Counted from the stretch's first letter, positions 25,486 to 34,502 are shown. The stretch is 64,000 bases of DNA from Lujinxingia litoralis (GCF_003260125.1 NZ_QHKO01000008.1:96410-160409); one strand, 5' to 3'. Numbers and translations are program-made. Notes: generated by a model not told the origin, from the letters alone.

Positions 25486-26798
25486 TGGAAGAGGGGGAGG
25501 CGCAGGTGGCGGAGTTCGGCGGTGTCGGTTCGGTAGAAGATGTGGGCGTGGTTGTCAGGGGTGATGCGGAGGATGGCCTGATTGTGCGCGGGGATCTCGG
25601 GGAGGTCGATGGGTTCGTAGCCGCCGTTGGAGGTCTGACGGTGGAGGGTGAGCTGGCCGGTGGGCTGGCCGGTGGCGTCGGTGGCGTGTCCCAGGATGTA
25701 GAGGAGGCCGGAGGGGGTGTAGGCCAGATCGGTGATGTGGACCTCAACGGGGATAAACACGCTTTCCATGGCGCGTTCGTTGCGGCGCACGAGGCGTTGT
25801 TCGGCGTTGCTGAACTGGTGGTAGAGGATCAGCGGAGTGCCGTTGGGGGAGTAGCGCAGGAGAAAGGAAGGGGAGGAGTTGTCGGCGATTGGAGTGAGTT
25901 GGAAGGGCTCGTTGTCGTTGGTCAACTCGGCGAGCCAGAGAGCGTTGGCAATGGTGGGGTTGTCTGCGGGGGGGCGGAGTGCGAGCAGGCCCAGGCTGGA
26001 GGGGCTTGAGGCCAGCGGGCCTGGGAACATGAGGGGGGGATCGGCGTTTTCGAAGTTTAAGAAGATGTGCCAGTTCTCGTCTATCCGTGCGCGTACTTCG
26101 TTGGGGAAGCCCATCACCGGGAAGCCATTGGGTGCGAGGTCCATGGTCAGGTAGCCGGGGATGAGGCGTGGGGGGACTGGCAGTGGCGAGTAGGACCAGT
26201 TTTCGCTGCCGGCGCCCCGGGCGTAGGTGACCTGCGGCGTGCCCTCGTGTTCGTCGTGGTAGACCAGGTGGAAGATATCGTCGCGGATGCGCAGGGTGAC
26301 GTTCGGGGGAGCGCTGTTTGAGAAGGAGTTGTCCGGGGCGTTGAGAACCCGGGACTCCCAGGTGTCACCGGTCCAGCTGACGAGTTGGATGGTCTGGTTG
26401 TTTCGCGAGACGAAGGCCAGGTGGGGGTGATGGGCGGTGTCGAAGGCGATGGCTTCGGCGCGTAAGAAAGGGGTCTGTTCCAGGGTGGTGTAGCGGGCGA
26501 TCAGGGAGGGATCGGAGGGCTGCGGGCCGGTGTCGGCATCGGCGTCGTGCCCGGCGTCGGTGGGCGGGTTGGTGTCGGCGTCGTGTCCGGTGTCGGCTGG
26601 CGGGCCTGCGTCCTCGGTGTCGGCGTCGTGTCCGGCATCGTCGGGGGTGGTCGGGTGGCAGCGGCTCTGGATGCAGGTCTCGTCGCTGAAGCAGTCCTGC
26701 GAGGAGGCGCAGCTGCGGGCGTCGTGGGAGGGGGAGCAGGCTGCGGCCAGGGTGAGGAGCGCCATGGCGAGGAGGGGAGTGGGGTACGACAAGGACAT
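25482..26798 (-). CDS. Lipoprotein with Asp-rich linker and propeller-like domain, coupled to fetAB
   Basis: A 438-residue protein. The signal ends in LAAAC (Cys21). A short Cys motif (SCASSQDCFSDETCIQSRC, about 29-47) resembles small knots seen in myxobacterial surface proteins. A His/Asp/Pro linker follows (DAGHDADTEDAGPPADTGHD, about 53-95), and then about 330 residues of beta-rich sequence with recurring hydrophobic strands (HPHLAFVSRNNQ, DIFHLVYHDEHEG, TPLILYHQF, LLYILGHATD), likely a beta-propeller. The stop overlaps the start of fetA, which is unusual for a surface protein. The His-rich linker is suggestive of metal binding but not proof. Confidence 0.85.
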   Translation of the reverse strand: MSLSYPTPLLAMALLTLAAACSPSHDARSCASSQDCFSDETCIQSRCHPTTPDDAGHDADTEDAGPPADTGHDADTNPPTDAGHDADADTGPQPSDPSLIARYTTLEQTPFLRAEAIAFDTAHHPHLAFVSRNNQTIQLVSWTGDTWESRVLNAPDNSFSNSAPPNVTLRIRDDIFHLVYHDEHEGTPQVTYARGAGSENWSYSPLPVPPRLIPGYLTMDLAPNGFPVMGFPNEVRARIDENWHIFLNFENADPPLMFPGPLASSPSSLGLLALRPPADNPTIANALWLAELTNDNEPFQLTPIADNSSPSFLLRYSPNGTPLILYHQFSNAEQRLVRRNERAMESVFIPVEVHITDLAYTPSGLLYILGHATDATGQPTGQLTLHRQTSNGGYEPIDLPEIPAHNQAILRITPDNHAHIFYRTDTAELRHLRLPLFQ

Positions 26799-26920
26799 GG
26801 CGAAGCGCTCCGGGTTGCGAGCTGCGGGCTCGGGTGTCAGCTGGTGTAAGGAGAGGTTACGCTAGCATGGGGAGAGGGCCGGGAGAAGGAAGGGGTTCGG
26901 GCGGGTGTCTGGCCGGGGGA

Positions 26921-27940
26921 TCAGGCGGTTGTGGGGTGAGTCTGGGCGGCGGCGACGAAGTCGTTGATGCGCTGCCAGTGTTCCAGGATGAAGGGGGCGA
27001 TGAGTTCGGGGTCTCGGGGGACCTGAGCGGCGGGGATGCGCCAGATGTTGACTTCGAGGTGGGCGTGGGTGAGGGCGCCGGTGAAGAGTTCGGCCATGGA
27101 GCCGACGCGATCGATGCCGCGGTGGGCGATGAAGACCAGGTCTTTGTCGGCGGCGTGTTCGACGAGTTTGAGGGCGCCGTCGCGCAGGGGGGGGAGGGTG
27201 TGGGTGAGGGCGCGGGCGGTGGCCAGGAGGTCGGCTTTATCGGGGGAGGCGGCGAATTTATCGAGGAGGCGCTGGCGCTTGGCCGGGGAGAAGCGGGTGC
27301 CTTCGGGGTAGAGGACCAGCGAGAAGGTGTCGCGGTGGTCCCGGGCCAGCGCGAGGATTTTTTGGACTTCGGCCTCGGGGTTGTTGGTGCCGCGGTTGAC
27401 AAAGACGTTGGGGATGCGCTGGGCGACGTAGTCGAGGGCGGGGTCGGCCAGGAGCTCGGACTTGATGACGTAGGCGAAGATGCGGGGAGAGGAGGCGATG
27501 CCCAGGGGGAGCATGGTGTCGAGGGTGGAGGCGTGTCGGCAGAGGATGACGGCGGGGTGGGGGTTGTCCAGGTGGTCGAGTCCTTTGACGGAGATTCTGG
27601 CGCCGAAGAGTTTTAGGGCGGTCCAGAAGAGGCCGCGGGACCACCAGCGCTGCACGCGGCGGTTGGCACGCTCGTAGGCCTGGGGGGAGAGGCCCAGGAG
27701 GTGAAAGCGCAGCCAGTGGACCAGGGCGAAGAGCAGGCCGGTGCACTCCAGGACAAAGAAGTAGCTCAGGAAGATCAGGGCGCGGGCGGCCGAGAAGTGG
27801 TCGCGGGCGACCAGGCCCCAGAGCAGGGCCAGGGGGAGGGTCAGCGGGAGGGAGGCGGGCATGAGGATGGCGAGCGCGAACCAGGCGGAGGTGGTGATCA
27901 GGCGGCGCTTCCAGGAGATGTCGGTGGGGATGGGGTTCAT
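26921..27940 (-). CDS. PlsC-type 1-acyl-glycerol-3-phosphate acyltransferase family protein (YihG-like)
   Basis: About 339 residues from ATG 27940 (MNPIPTDISW). A longer frame would need a TTG start. Two N-terminal membrane spans (about 15-60) precede the acyltransferase core: the HX4D motif in RHASTLD and the substrate motif YPEGTRF. Size and twin membrane spans resemble E. coli YihG/LCLAT-type lysophospholipid acyltransferases rather than PlsC itself. It should acylate lysophospholipid at the inner membrane. It is transcribed alone, divergent from the methyltransferase gene at 28110. Confidence 0.9.
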   Translation of the reverse strand: MNPIPTDISWKRRLITTSAWFALAILMPASLPLTLPLALLWGLVARDHFSAARALIFLSYFFVLECTGLLFALVHWLRFHLLGLSPQAYERANRRVQRWWSRGLFWTALKLFGARISVKGLDHLDNPHPAVILCRHASTLDTMLPLGIASSPRIFAYVIKSELLADPALDYVAQRIPNVFVNRGTNNPEAEVQKILALARDHRDTFSLVLYPEGTRFSPAKRQRLLDKFAASPDKADLLATARALTHTLPPLRDGALKLVEHAADKDLVFIAHRGIDRVGSMAELFTGALTHAHLEVNIWRIPAAQVPRDPELIAPFILEHWQRINDFVAAAQTHPTTA

Positions 27941-28109
27941 GGTGATGTCGGTGGGGAGAGAAAAAATGAAGGGGAGCACGCAAAGATCGCCCAAAGATCA
28001 CGACAACAGAGGCAGGCGATGTGCTGACATGTAGGTGTAAGGGGCACACCCGGGGTCCGGGGAGGGCTATCCGGTGGCCAGGGTTGGCTTATAGACAGGG
28101 GAGGGAGTC

Positions 28110-31100
28110 ATGGGCAAGGGCATGGAGAGGGTGGGGGGAGGGGCGCAGGTGAGGGCGTTGATGCAGGCCGGCGATGTGCGGGGGCTGGCCCGGGCGATGG
28201 GGTATGAGGTGGTGGGGGTGGAAGTGATGGGCGCGGCGTTGCGGGCCTGGGGGCTGTGGGACGGGGATCTGGCCGGCCTGGAGGGGCTGGAGGTGGTGGG
28301 TCGGGGGGAGGGGTATCGTCTGATGTGTGTGCGCGGGGGGAGCTGGGAGCGGGCGCGGGCGTTGATGATGAAGGTGGCCGCGCGCAGTGAGGGGATGACG
28401 GTGGTGTGGTGGTGGTTGAGCGGGGAGGCGTGGACGGCGGCGATGGTGGATGACGATGAGGAGGGGCGGCGGATCGTGCGGCGGCTGCGGGTGGATGGGA
28501 GGGAGCCCGATCCGGTGGGGCTGGGGCAGTGGTGGGCGCTGCGGGTGAGCGATGTGGTTAAGGGGGGGGCGGCCGGGGAGGGAGAGGCGGTACGTCGGCA
28601 GGTGCGGGATGTGCTGGATCAGGAGGGGGTGACGCGGGCGTTTTTTGAGGGGTTTTCGGGGGCGTTGCGGCGTTTGACGGCGACGATGGAGGGGGGGCCC
28701 GCGGAGGCTCAGGCTCGGCATGAGGTGGCGCTGGGGACTCTGTTGAGGGTGGTGTTTCTGTATTTTTTGCAGGCGCGGGGGGCGTTGGACGGGGATCGGC
28801 GCTACGTGATGCGGCGGCTGCGCCGGGAAGGGCGTCGGGGGAGTTTTTATCGGGAGGTGATGCGGCCGCTGTTCTTCGGGGCGTTGAATTGTCCGGTGGG
28901 GGCTCGTGGGGAGGAGGCCCGGGGGTTGGGGCGGTTGCCATTTTTGAACGGGGGGCTGTTTGAGGCCACGGCGCGGGAGCTGGCGAGTCCGGAGTTGGAT
29001 TGGCCCGATGAGGTCTGGCGCGAGGTGTTGGAGGGGGTGTTTGAGCGGCACCGTTTTGTGGCGGAGTGGGCGGAGGCCGGAGACCTGAGTCCGGCGGTGG
29101 ATCCGGAGATGCTGGGCAAGGTGTTTGAGGGGTTGATGTACGGGGAGTGGCGGGGGAGGTCGGGGAGTTTTTATACGCCGCGCGAGGTGGTTCGACAGAT
29201 GGTGGGGCAGGGGCTGGGAGGGTACCTGGAGTCGGAGGCCGGGTTGAGCCGTGCGCAGGCGCAGGGGGCGTTGGAGGGGGATGTTCGGGGCCTGGATGCG
29301 GAGGGGCGGGCGCGCTTGCGGGAGGCGCTCTGGCGAGTGCGGGTGCTGGATCCGGCGGTGGGGACGGGGGCGTTTTTGCTGGAGGTGCTGGGGGTGTTGC
29401 GGCGAGTGGATCGGGCGTTGGATGAGGCCGCCGGGGTGGTGCGTACGGCGGGGGAGCGCTACGAGCGGATGCGGAGGTTGATCCACGAACATCTCTACGG
29501 GGTGGATGTGCAGGCCACGGCGGTGCGGCTGTGTGAGCTGCGTTTGTGGCTGGCGATGCTGAGTGCGCTGGAGGGGTTGCCGGCCGAGGCGATGCCGGCG
29601 TTGCCGAATCTGACGCATCGGTTGTGCGCGGGGAATTCGTTGTTGGAGCCCCTGGATGTGGCGCGCTACCGGGTGAAGGGAGAGGTGGGCGCCTGGGGGG
29701 AGGTGGGAGAGGTGAGTCGGGAGGGTTTGGAGCGGCTGGCGCAGCTGGAGGAGGCGTATACGGCGGCACACGGGGAGGAGAAGGTGGTGTTGAAGCGGGC
29801 CATGGAGCGCGCGCAGCGGGCGGTGCAGGCTGAGGTGTTGGAGGGGCGGCTGAGCCGGTTGAAGAGGGAGCTGGAGCAGCTGGCGGCGCGGGCCGAGAGC
29901 CGGGACCTCTTCGGGGAGGAGGCGGGAGAGGGGCCTCGGGAGCGGGAGGCGCGGGAGAAGCTGGAGGTGGAGGTGAGGGCGCTGGAGGAGGTGCTGGCCG
30001 ATGTGGAGGCCGGGCGCCGGGAGGGGCTGGCGTTTGGGTACGGGGAGCGCTTCGGGGGGGTGATGGCGCGGGGCGGGTTTGATCTGGTGGTGACGAATCC
30101 GCCCTGGGTGAGGGCGACGCGGGTGGAACGGGGGCTGCGGGGGTTGTATCGGGCGCGTTATCGGGTGAGCGAGCCGGGGTTATGGGAGGGGGCCGCGCAT
30201 GCCGGGGTGCGGGCGACCTTCGGGGCTCAGGCGGATCTGGCGGCGTTGTTTGTGGAGCGTTCGCTGGAGTTGTTGAAGCCCGGGGGGCGGCTGGTGGCGC
30301 TGGTGCCGGGGAAGGTGTTGCGCTCGTTGAACGGGGCGAGTCTGCGGCGAGTGCTGGGGGAGCATGAGCTGGAGGGGGTGGAGGATCGTTCGGAGGCGTC
30401 GGCGGCGATGTTTGAGGCGACGACGTATCCGGCGGTGCTGCGTGTACGAAAAGGTGGGGGCGCCGGGGAGGTGTGGCGAGGGGTGGAGGTGGCGATCTGG
30501 CGGGGTAAGGAGGTGCGGCGGTTTACGCGCCGGGTGGAGGCGCTGGGGGTCTGGGGGGCGGCGGCTGGCGAGCCCTGGGTGCTGGTAGACGAGGAGGTGC
30601 TGGGGCTTTTTCGGCGGATGCAGGCAAGGTCGGTGGCGCTGGGGGCCGCGGGGCTGTGGGAGGTGCGTCGGGGTGTGATGACGGGATGCAATCAGGCGTT
30701 TTTGGTGGAGTCAGGGGCGGAGCCTTCGGGGTGCTTTGCCGGCGCGTCGTCGTATCTGCGCCCGGCGGTGGGGGGACGCGATATCGGGGGGGAGGGCCAG
30801 GCGGGGCGGCGGTGGCTGGTGTGGCCGGTGGACGCTCAAGGGGAGGTGATGCGCGAGTTGCCCCGGGGGTTGAGGGCGCATTTTGAGGGGTATGCCGGGG
30901 CGTTGAAGCGACGCAGCGATTATCGGGAGGGACAGCCACTGTGGCAGCTCTACCGGGTGCATGCCGATGTGCTGGGGCCGAAGGTGATGTGGGCGGATCT
31001 GGGGCAGCGGTTGGAGGCGGTGGCGTCGTCGGGAGAGGAGGTGCCGCTGAACACGGTGTATTACGCCGGGGTGCGCAGTGAGGGGGAGGCGCGGGCGCTG

Positions 31101-31373
31101 GCGGCGTATCTGAACAGCGAGCCGGTGAGGGCGCTGGCCTGGGCGTTGGGGGAGCGGGCGCGGGGAGAGTGGCGTCGCCATTTTGCCTGGGTGGTGCGCC
31201 TGCTGCCGGTGCCCCGGGCGTTTGTGGAGGCGGTGGTGCGGGGGGAGGGGTTTGAGGCGTGGTGGGAGGGCGGTGCGTTTGAGGAGGCCTGGGGGTTGAG
31301 TGGTCGGGAGGTGGAGGTGCTCCGCAGGTATCGGGAGGGAAGCGGGGCGTTGACGACGCGGGAGGTGGCGTGA
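28110..31373 (+). CDS. Eco57I-like N6-adenine DNA methyltransferase (large, single chain)
   Basis: A 1087-residue protein. The methyltransferase core shows GSFYTPREVV (about 350), the SAM-binding motif I DPAVGTGAFLLEVL (about 414) and the catalytic motif IV NPPW (about 663), typical of gamma-type N6-adenine methylases of the Eco57I/type IIG/PglX group. About residues 531-640, between motifs I and IV, form a long Leu/Glu/Arg coiled coil. The C-terminal 300 residues (LWEVRRGVMTGCNQAFLV, RPAVGGRDIG) look like a TaqI/Eco57I target-recognition domain. I see no PD-(D/E)xK nuclease in the N-terminal 340 residues. GGGAGG precedes ATG 28110. The stop overlaps the start of a SNF2-type helicase gene, so the pair is a coupled module. 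The coding strand is extremely G-rich. Confidence 0.9.
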   Translation: MGKGMERVGGGAQVRALMQAGDVRGLARAMGYEVVGVEVMGAALRAWGLWDGDLAGLEGLEVVGRGEGYRLMCVRGGSWERARALMMKVAARSEGMTVVWWWLSGEAWTAAMVDDDEEGRRIVRRLRVDGREPDPVGLGQWWALRVSDVVKGGAAGEGEAVRRQVRDVLDQEGVTRAFFEGFSGALRRLTATMEGGPAEAQARHEVALGTLLRVVFLYFLQARGALDGDRRYVMRRLRREGRRGSFYREVMRPLFFGALNCPVGARGEEARGLGRLPFLNGGLFEATARELASPELDWPDEVWREVLEGVFERHRFVAEWAEAGDLSPAVDPEMLGKVFEGLMYGEWRGRSGSFYTPREVVRQMVGQGLGGYLESEAGLSRAQAQGALEGDVRGLDAEGRARLREALWRVRVLDPAVGTGAFLLEVLGVLRRVDRALDEAAGVVRTAGERYERMRRLIHEHLYGVDVQATAVRLCELRLWLAMLSALEGLPAEAMPALPNLTHRLCAGNSLLEPLDVARYRVKGEVGAWGEVGEVSREGLERLAQLEEAYTAAHGEEKVVLKRAMERAQRAVQAEVLEGRLSRLKRELEQLAARAESRDLFGEEAGEGPREREAREKLEVEVRALEEVLADVEAGRREGLAFGYGERFGGVMARGGFDLVVTNPPWVRATRVERGLRGLYRARYRVSEPGLWEGAAHAGVRATFGAQADLAALFVERSLELLKPGGRLVALVPGKVLRSLNGASLRRVLGEHELEGVEDRSEASAAMFEATTYPAVLRVRKGGGAGEVWRGVEVAIWRGKEVRRFTRRVEALGVWGAAAGEPWVLVDEEVLGLFRRMQARSVALGAAGLWEVRRGVMTGCNQAFLVESGAEPSGCFAGASSYLRPAVGGRDIGGEGQAGRRWLVWPVDAQGEVMRELPRGLRAHFEGYAGALKRRSDYREGQPLWQLYRVHADVLGPKVMWADLGQRLEAVASSGEEVPLNTVYYAGVRSEGEARALAAYLNSEPVRALAWALGERARGEWRRHFAWVVRLLPVPRAFVEAVVRGEGFEAWWEGGAFEEAWGLSGREVEVLRRYREGSGALTTREVA

Positions 31374-34300
31374 TGGCGGAGGTGCGGGGGTGGTTGAGCG
31401 GGGCGTTGGGCTACGGGGCGCCGGTGGGGGAGGTGCGGGGGGAGGCCTTCTCGGAGCAGCAGCATGAGGCGGTGGTGCGGGGGGCGCAGGTGGTGGCGGC
31501 GCTGGGCGGGGTGGTGTTGGCCGATGGGGTGGGGGTGGGCAAGACGCGTGAGGCGTTGGGGTTGGCGGCGGTGGTGCGGCGTCGTGCCGGGGGAGGGCGC
31601 GTGCTGCTGGTGGTGCCCTCTCGGGTGCAGGGGGCCTGGAGGGCGGAGGCTGGCACCCGGGGCTGGGTGGAGGGGCGCCAGTATGAGGTGGTGACGCATC
31701 ACCGGATGAGCCGAGGGGGGATCGGGGGGCGTTGGGCTGTGGTGGTGGTGGATGAGGCGCATCGTTTTCGGCATGGGGGGACCCGGCGGGCGCAGGCGTT
31801 GATGGGCCTTGCGTCGGAGTCTCCGGTGGTGCTGGTGACGGCGACGCCGGTGTGTCGGGGGGCGGAGGACTTGCGGCAGTTGCTCGCGTATTTTTTAAGC
31901 GATCGGGCGGTGCGAGGGTTGGTGGGGATGGGGCTGGCGGATGCGTTTGAGGAGGCCGGGCGTGGGGCGTTTGACCTGACGGAGTTGTTGGAGTCGGTGG
32001 TGATTCGGCGCTGGCGGGCGGATTTTGGGGAGGTACGGCGTCCGAAGGTGCGTTTTGAAGTGGAGAGGTACGAGGCCGGGGAGGCGGAGGCCTGGTTGTG
32101 GCAACATCTGGAGCAGGCGTTGCGGGGGATGGGGCTGGCAGCGTTTGAGGGGACGTGGCCCCGGGGGTTGTTTGTGACGACGGGGCTGCGGCAGTGGGAG
32201 AGCGGTGCGGGGGCTCTGGAAGAGGCGTTGGGGGGGCTGGCGCACTATTTTGAGCGTTGGTTGGACGCGGCCGCGCGGGGGCGGTGGCTGGCTGTGGGGC
32301 GGTTTCGGGAGGTGTTTGAGGGGGTGAGTGCGCGGCAGGGGGTGATGGGGTTTGTGTACGGGGAGCGCGCGGCGGATGAGGGGAGGTTGGCCGTGGCGCG
32401 AGAGGGGGTGGCGGAGGACCTCGAGGTGGTGCGGGAGGTGTTGGCCAGGGTGAGGCAGGTGCGTGAGGAGGGTGGGGGCGTGGAGGGGGCGGTGGCGCGG
32501 CTGGTGGGGAGGGAGCGGGGTGAGAAGTGGCTGGTGTTTACCGGCTATCAGGGGGCCGCGCGAGCGTTGTATCGGCGCCTGTGTCAGGAGGTGGGGGCGC
32601 AGGTGGGGGTGGGGCTTGTGACCGGCGGTGGCGCCGAGGTGACGGGGGCCGGGAGGGAGCGCTTTGAGGAGGTGATGTCGCGCTTTGTGGGGGATGTGGG
32701 GCGACGAGACGGGGTGGGGGTGTTGGTGGCGACGGATTGTCTGTCGGAGGGCGTGAATCTGCAGCGTTGTTCTCGGCTGGTGCTGGCGGATCTACCCTAT
32801 TCGCCGCTGAAGCTGGAGCAACGGGTGGGGAGGGTTGTACGTCCGGGGGGCAGCGGTGGGGAGGTGCGGGTGTATCTGCCGCGTCCGCAGCAGTGGGCGG
32901 ATACGTTGGGGATGCGTCGTCGGCTGGCGGCGAAGATCGGGGAGGCGTCGCGGGTGGGGGTGGCGCCGAGGCTGGCCGGGAGCGTGGGGTTGGGGAGCGA
33001 GGCTGGCGAGGAGGAGGTGGGAGTGTTGGAGGCGATGACGCTGGAGGATCGTTTAAGGGAGAGGCTTCGGGGGGAGGAGGCCGTGGGAGGGTGGATGAGG
33101 GTGGGAGAGGGAGAGGTGGAGCGTGTACTGGCGAGAGTCAGGGTGTGTGCGGGGGTGGAGCGGACGGTGTGGGTGAGCGCGGGGGCGTCGGGGGTGCGGG
33201 TGGGGCGTCTGGTGGAGAGGCTCGGCGGGTTGGTCGCGCTGGGGGAGGCGCGGGCGGAGGTGAGGCCCTGGGAGCCTCGGGACGAGGCGTGTTGGGAGGC
33301 GGTGCAGGGGTGGGTGAGGCGTCGACGTGCGGAGTTGGAAGGGGCTCGTCTGGCGCCGGCGGTGTTGGGACGGGGTGCGGTGCAGGTGCGGGTGTGGCGC
33401 GTGGTGTCGGAGGGGGCGCGTGGTGGGGAGCTGGGTGTGGGGCTGGAAGGGGTGGGGCGCTATCGGCAGCGGGTGCTCCGGGAGCAGCCCCCCGGGGTGT
33501 TGCGGCGTTGGGAGGGGCTGCTGGCGCTGGGAGGCGGTGCGCGGGCGCTCTGGGAGGAGGTTCAGCGCCTGGAGGTGCAGGAGGAGGCGCCGGTGAGGGT
33601 GGAGGTGGTGGCGGCGCTGGGGTGGGGACGGGGGGCCGAGAGTCGGGCTTTAGCGCGCGCGGGTTTGTTCGAGGAGCTGCCAGTTGGTGTAGGCGAAGAA
33701 GCCCAGGATGAGCAGGATGAAGATGCCGCCGTTAAGAAAGTAGAGCGCCAGGGCGGCAGCGAGCATCAGTGTGCCGAGCGAGATTTTTGCGACGTTGGCC
33801 AGGGCCTGGCGTTGGGGGTTTCGCTTGCGCAAAACGTGGAAGAGGGCCTGGCCTCCGTCCATGGGAAAGATGGGGAGGAGGTTGAAGAGGAGCCAGAAGG
33901 CGTTGACCATCGCCGAGAGTTGGAGGAGGTGGCGAAGCAGGGGCCAGGCGTTGGCCGGAGCCAGCGCGTTGAGGGCCAGGAGGCCGCCGAAGGAGAGCAG
34001 GGCCAGGGCCAGGGTGACGGCGGGCCCGGCCAGGGCGATGAAGATGCCCTGGTTGGGGTTGGGGTTGGCGCGGTGGTTGATGGCGACGCCGCCCATGCCC
34101 TGGAGCACGATGGTGGAGGTGCCGAAGCCGCTTTTTTTGAAGGCGGCGGCGTGTCCGAGTTCGTGAAGGAGTATGCCGAAGAAGAGGATGGGGGCCCACA
34201 TCAGCTGGTAGGGGAGCTGTTGGGCGGATTGGAGGCCGGAGAAGACGAAGAAGGCTACCAGGGCAAGAAACCAGGCTTCGACGTAGATGGTGTGGCCGGA

Positions 34301-34402
34301 GAAGGTGGCGAGTTTCCAGCGGGGACCGGTCGATTGACGAATACGCATGGGGACTATCGGGGAGCAGGACATCCAGAGGAGCACGGGGCAATCGGGGGTT
34401 AA
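31373..34402 (+). CDS. SNF2/DEAD-like helicase paired with the methyltransferase; 3' part reads antisense over the protease gene
   Basis: ATG 31373 (TGATG overlap with the methyltransferase stop; GTG 31370 is possible). Helicase motifs are in order: Walker A GVGVGKT (Lys57), motif II VVDEAHRF (Asp127), motif III TATPV, then in the second RecA domain ATDCLSEGVNLQ and the Arg finger QRVGRVVRPG (about 482-491). This is the SNF2-like superfamily 2 architecture of phage-defence and restriction systems. After about residue 760 (33650) the frame continues 750 bp over the oppositely coded M50 protease. That portion is low-complexity (EEAQDEQDEDAA, GGPGQGDED), so the functional protein probably ends near 33650. 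A +1 frame TAG occurs at 33651. Confidence 0.85.
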   Translation: MAEVRGWLSGALGYGAPVGEVRGEAFSEQQHEAVVRGAQVVAALGGVVLADGVGVGKTREALGLAAVVRRRAGGGRVLLVVPSRVQGAWRAEAGTRGWVEGRQYEVVTHHRMSRGGIGGRWAVVVVDEAHRFRHGGTRRAQALMGLASESPVVLVTATPVCRGAEDLRQLLAYFLSDRAVRGLVGMGLADAFEEAGRGAFDLTELLESVVIRRWRADFGEVRRPKVRFEVERYEAGEAEAWLWQHLEQALRGMGLAAFEGTWPRGLFVTTGLRQWESGAGALEEALGGLAHYFERWLDAAARGRWLAVGRFREVFEGVSARQGVMGFVYGERAADEGRLAVAREGVAEDLEVVREVLARVRQVREEGGGVEGAVARLVGRERGEKWLVFTGYQGAARALYRRLCQEVGAQVGVGLVTGGGAEVTGAGRERFEEVMSRFVGDVGRRDGVGVLVATDCLSEGVNLQRCSRLVLADLPYSPLKLEQRVGRVVRPGGSGGEVRVYLPRPQQWADTLGMRRRLAAKIGEASRVGVAPRLAGSVGLGSEAGEEEVGVLEAMTLEDRLRERLRGEEAVGGWMRVGEGEVERVLARVRVCAGVERTVWVSAGASGVRVGRLVERLGGLVALGEARAEVRPWEPRDEACWEAVQGWVRRRRAELEGARLAPAVLGRGAVQVRVWRVVSEGARGGELGVGLEGVGRYRQRVLREQPPGVLRRWEGLLALGGGARALWEEVQRLEVQEEAPVRVEVVAALGWGRGAESRALARAGLFEELPVGVGEEAQDEQDEDAAVKKVERQGGSEHQCAERDFCDVGQGLALGVSLAQNVEEGLASVHGKDGEEVEEEPEGVDHRRELEEVAKQGPGVGRSQRVEGQEAAEGEQGQGQGDGGPGQGDEDALVGVGVGAVVDGDAAHALEHDGGGAEAAFFEGGGVSEFVKEYAEEEDGGPHQLVGELLGGLEAGEDEEGYQGKKPGFDVDGVAGEGGEFPAGTGRLTNTHGDYRGAGHPEEHGAIGG
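33650..34348 (-). CDS. Site-2 protease family (M50) integral membrane metalloprotease
   Basis: A 232-residue protein with about six membrane spans. The zinc site is HELGH (His62-Glu63-His66 from ATG 34348) and the second motif is NLLPIFPMDGGQ (Asp164), both diagnostic of M50/S2P proteases. I use ATG 34348 (MRIRQSTG); a GTG at 34384 would add 12 residues and neither has a clear SD. It lacks PDZ and CBS domains, so it is a minimal rhomboid-sized S2P (FtsH-independent, SpoIVFB-like size). Its whole length lies antisense to the open end of the helicase frame. A substrate is not evident; these enzymes often cleave membrane-bound anti-sigma or regulatory proteins. Confidence 0.9.
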   Translation of the reverse strand: MRIRQSTGPRWKLATFSGHTIYVEAWFLALVAFFVFSGLQSAQQLPYQLMWAPILFFGILLHELGHAAAFKKSGFGTSTIVLQGMGGVAINHRANPNPNQGIFIALAGPAVTLALALLSFGGLLALNALAPANAWPLLRHLLQLSAMVNAFWLLFNLLPIFPMDGGQALFHVLRKRNPQRQALANVAKISLGTLMLAAALALYFLNGGIFILLILGFFAYTNWQLLEQTRAR

Positions 34403-34502
34403 AACTAGAAACAGGGCGGCGATAATCCAGACATCGAGCGATTGCGCTGTGCGGGGGGGAGGGCGTCGTTATCGATGGGAGCCAGGGCGTGGCGAGGAGG
34501 GG

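Noticed and set aside
24797..25747. Long upstream extension of the fetB frame (Pro/Ser/Thr-rich)
   Set aside because: It runs out of phase through the ATPase gene; the ATGA overlap marks the true fetB start.
28089..29771. 560-codon reverse frame, His/Pro/Arg-rich
   Set aside because: It lies antisense to the methyltransferase, whose motifs are clear; it is a composition effect.
28110..34402. DISARM or BREX system
   Set aside because: Methylase and helicase are compatible, but the required partners (drmABC; pglZ, brxC) are not in the window.
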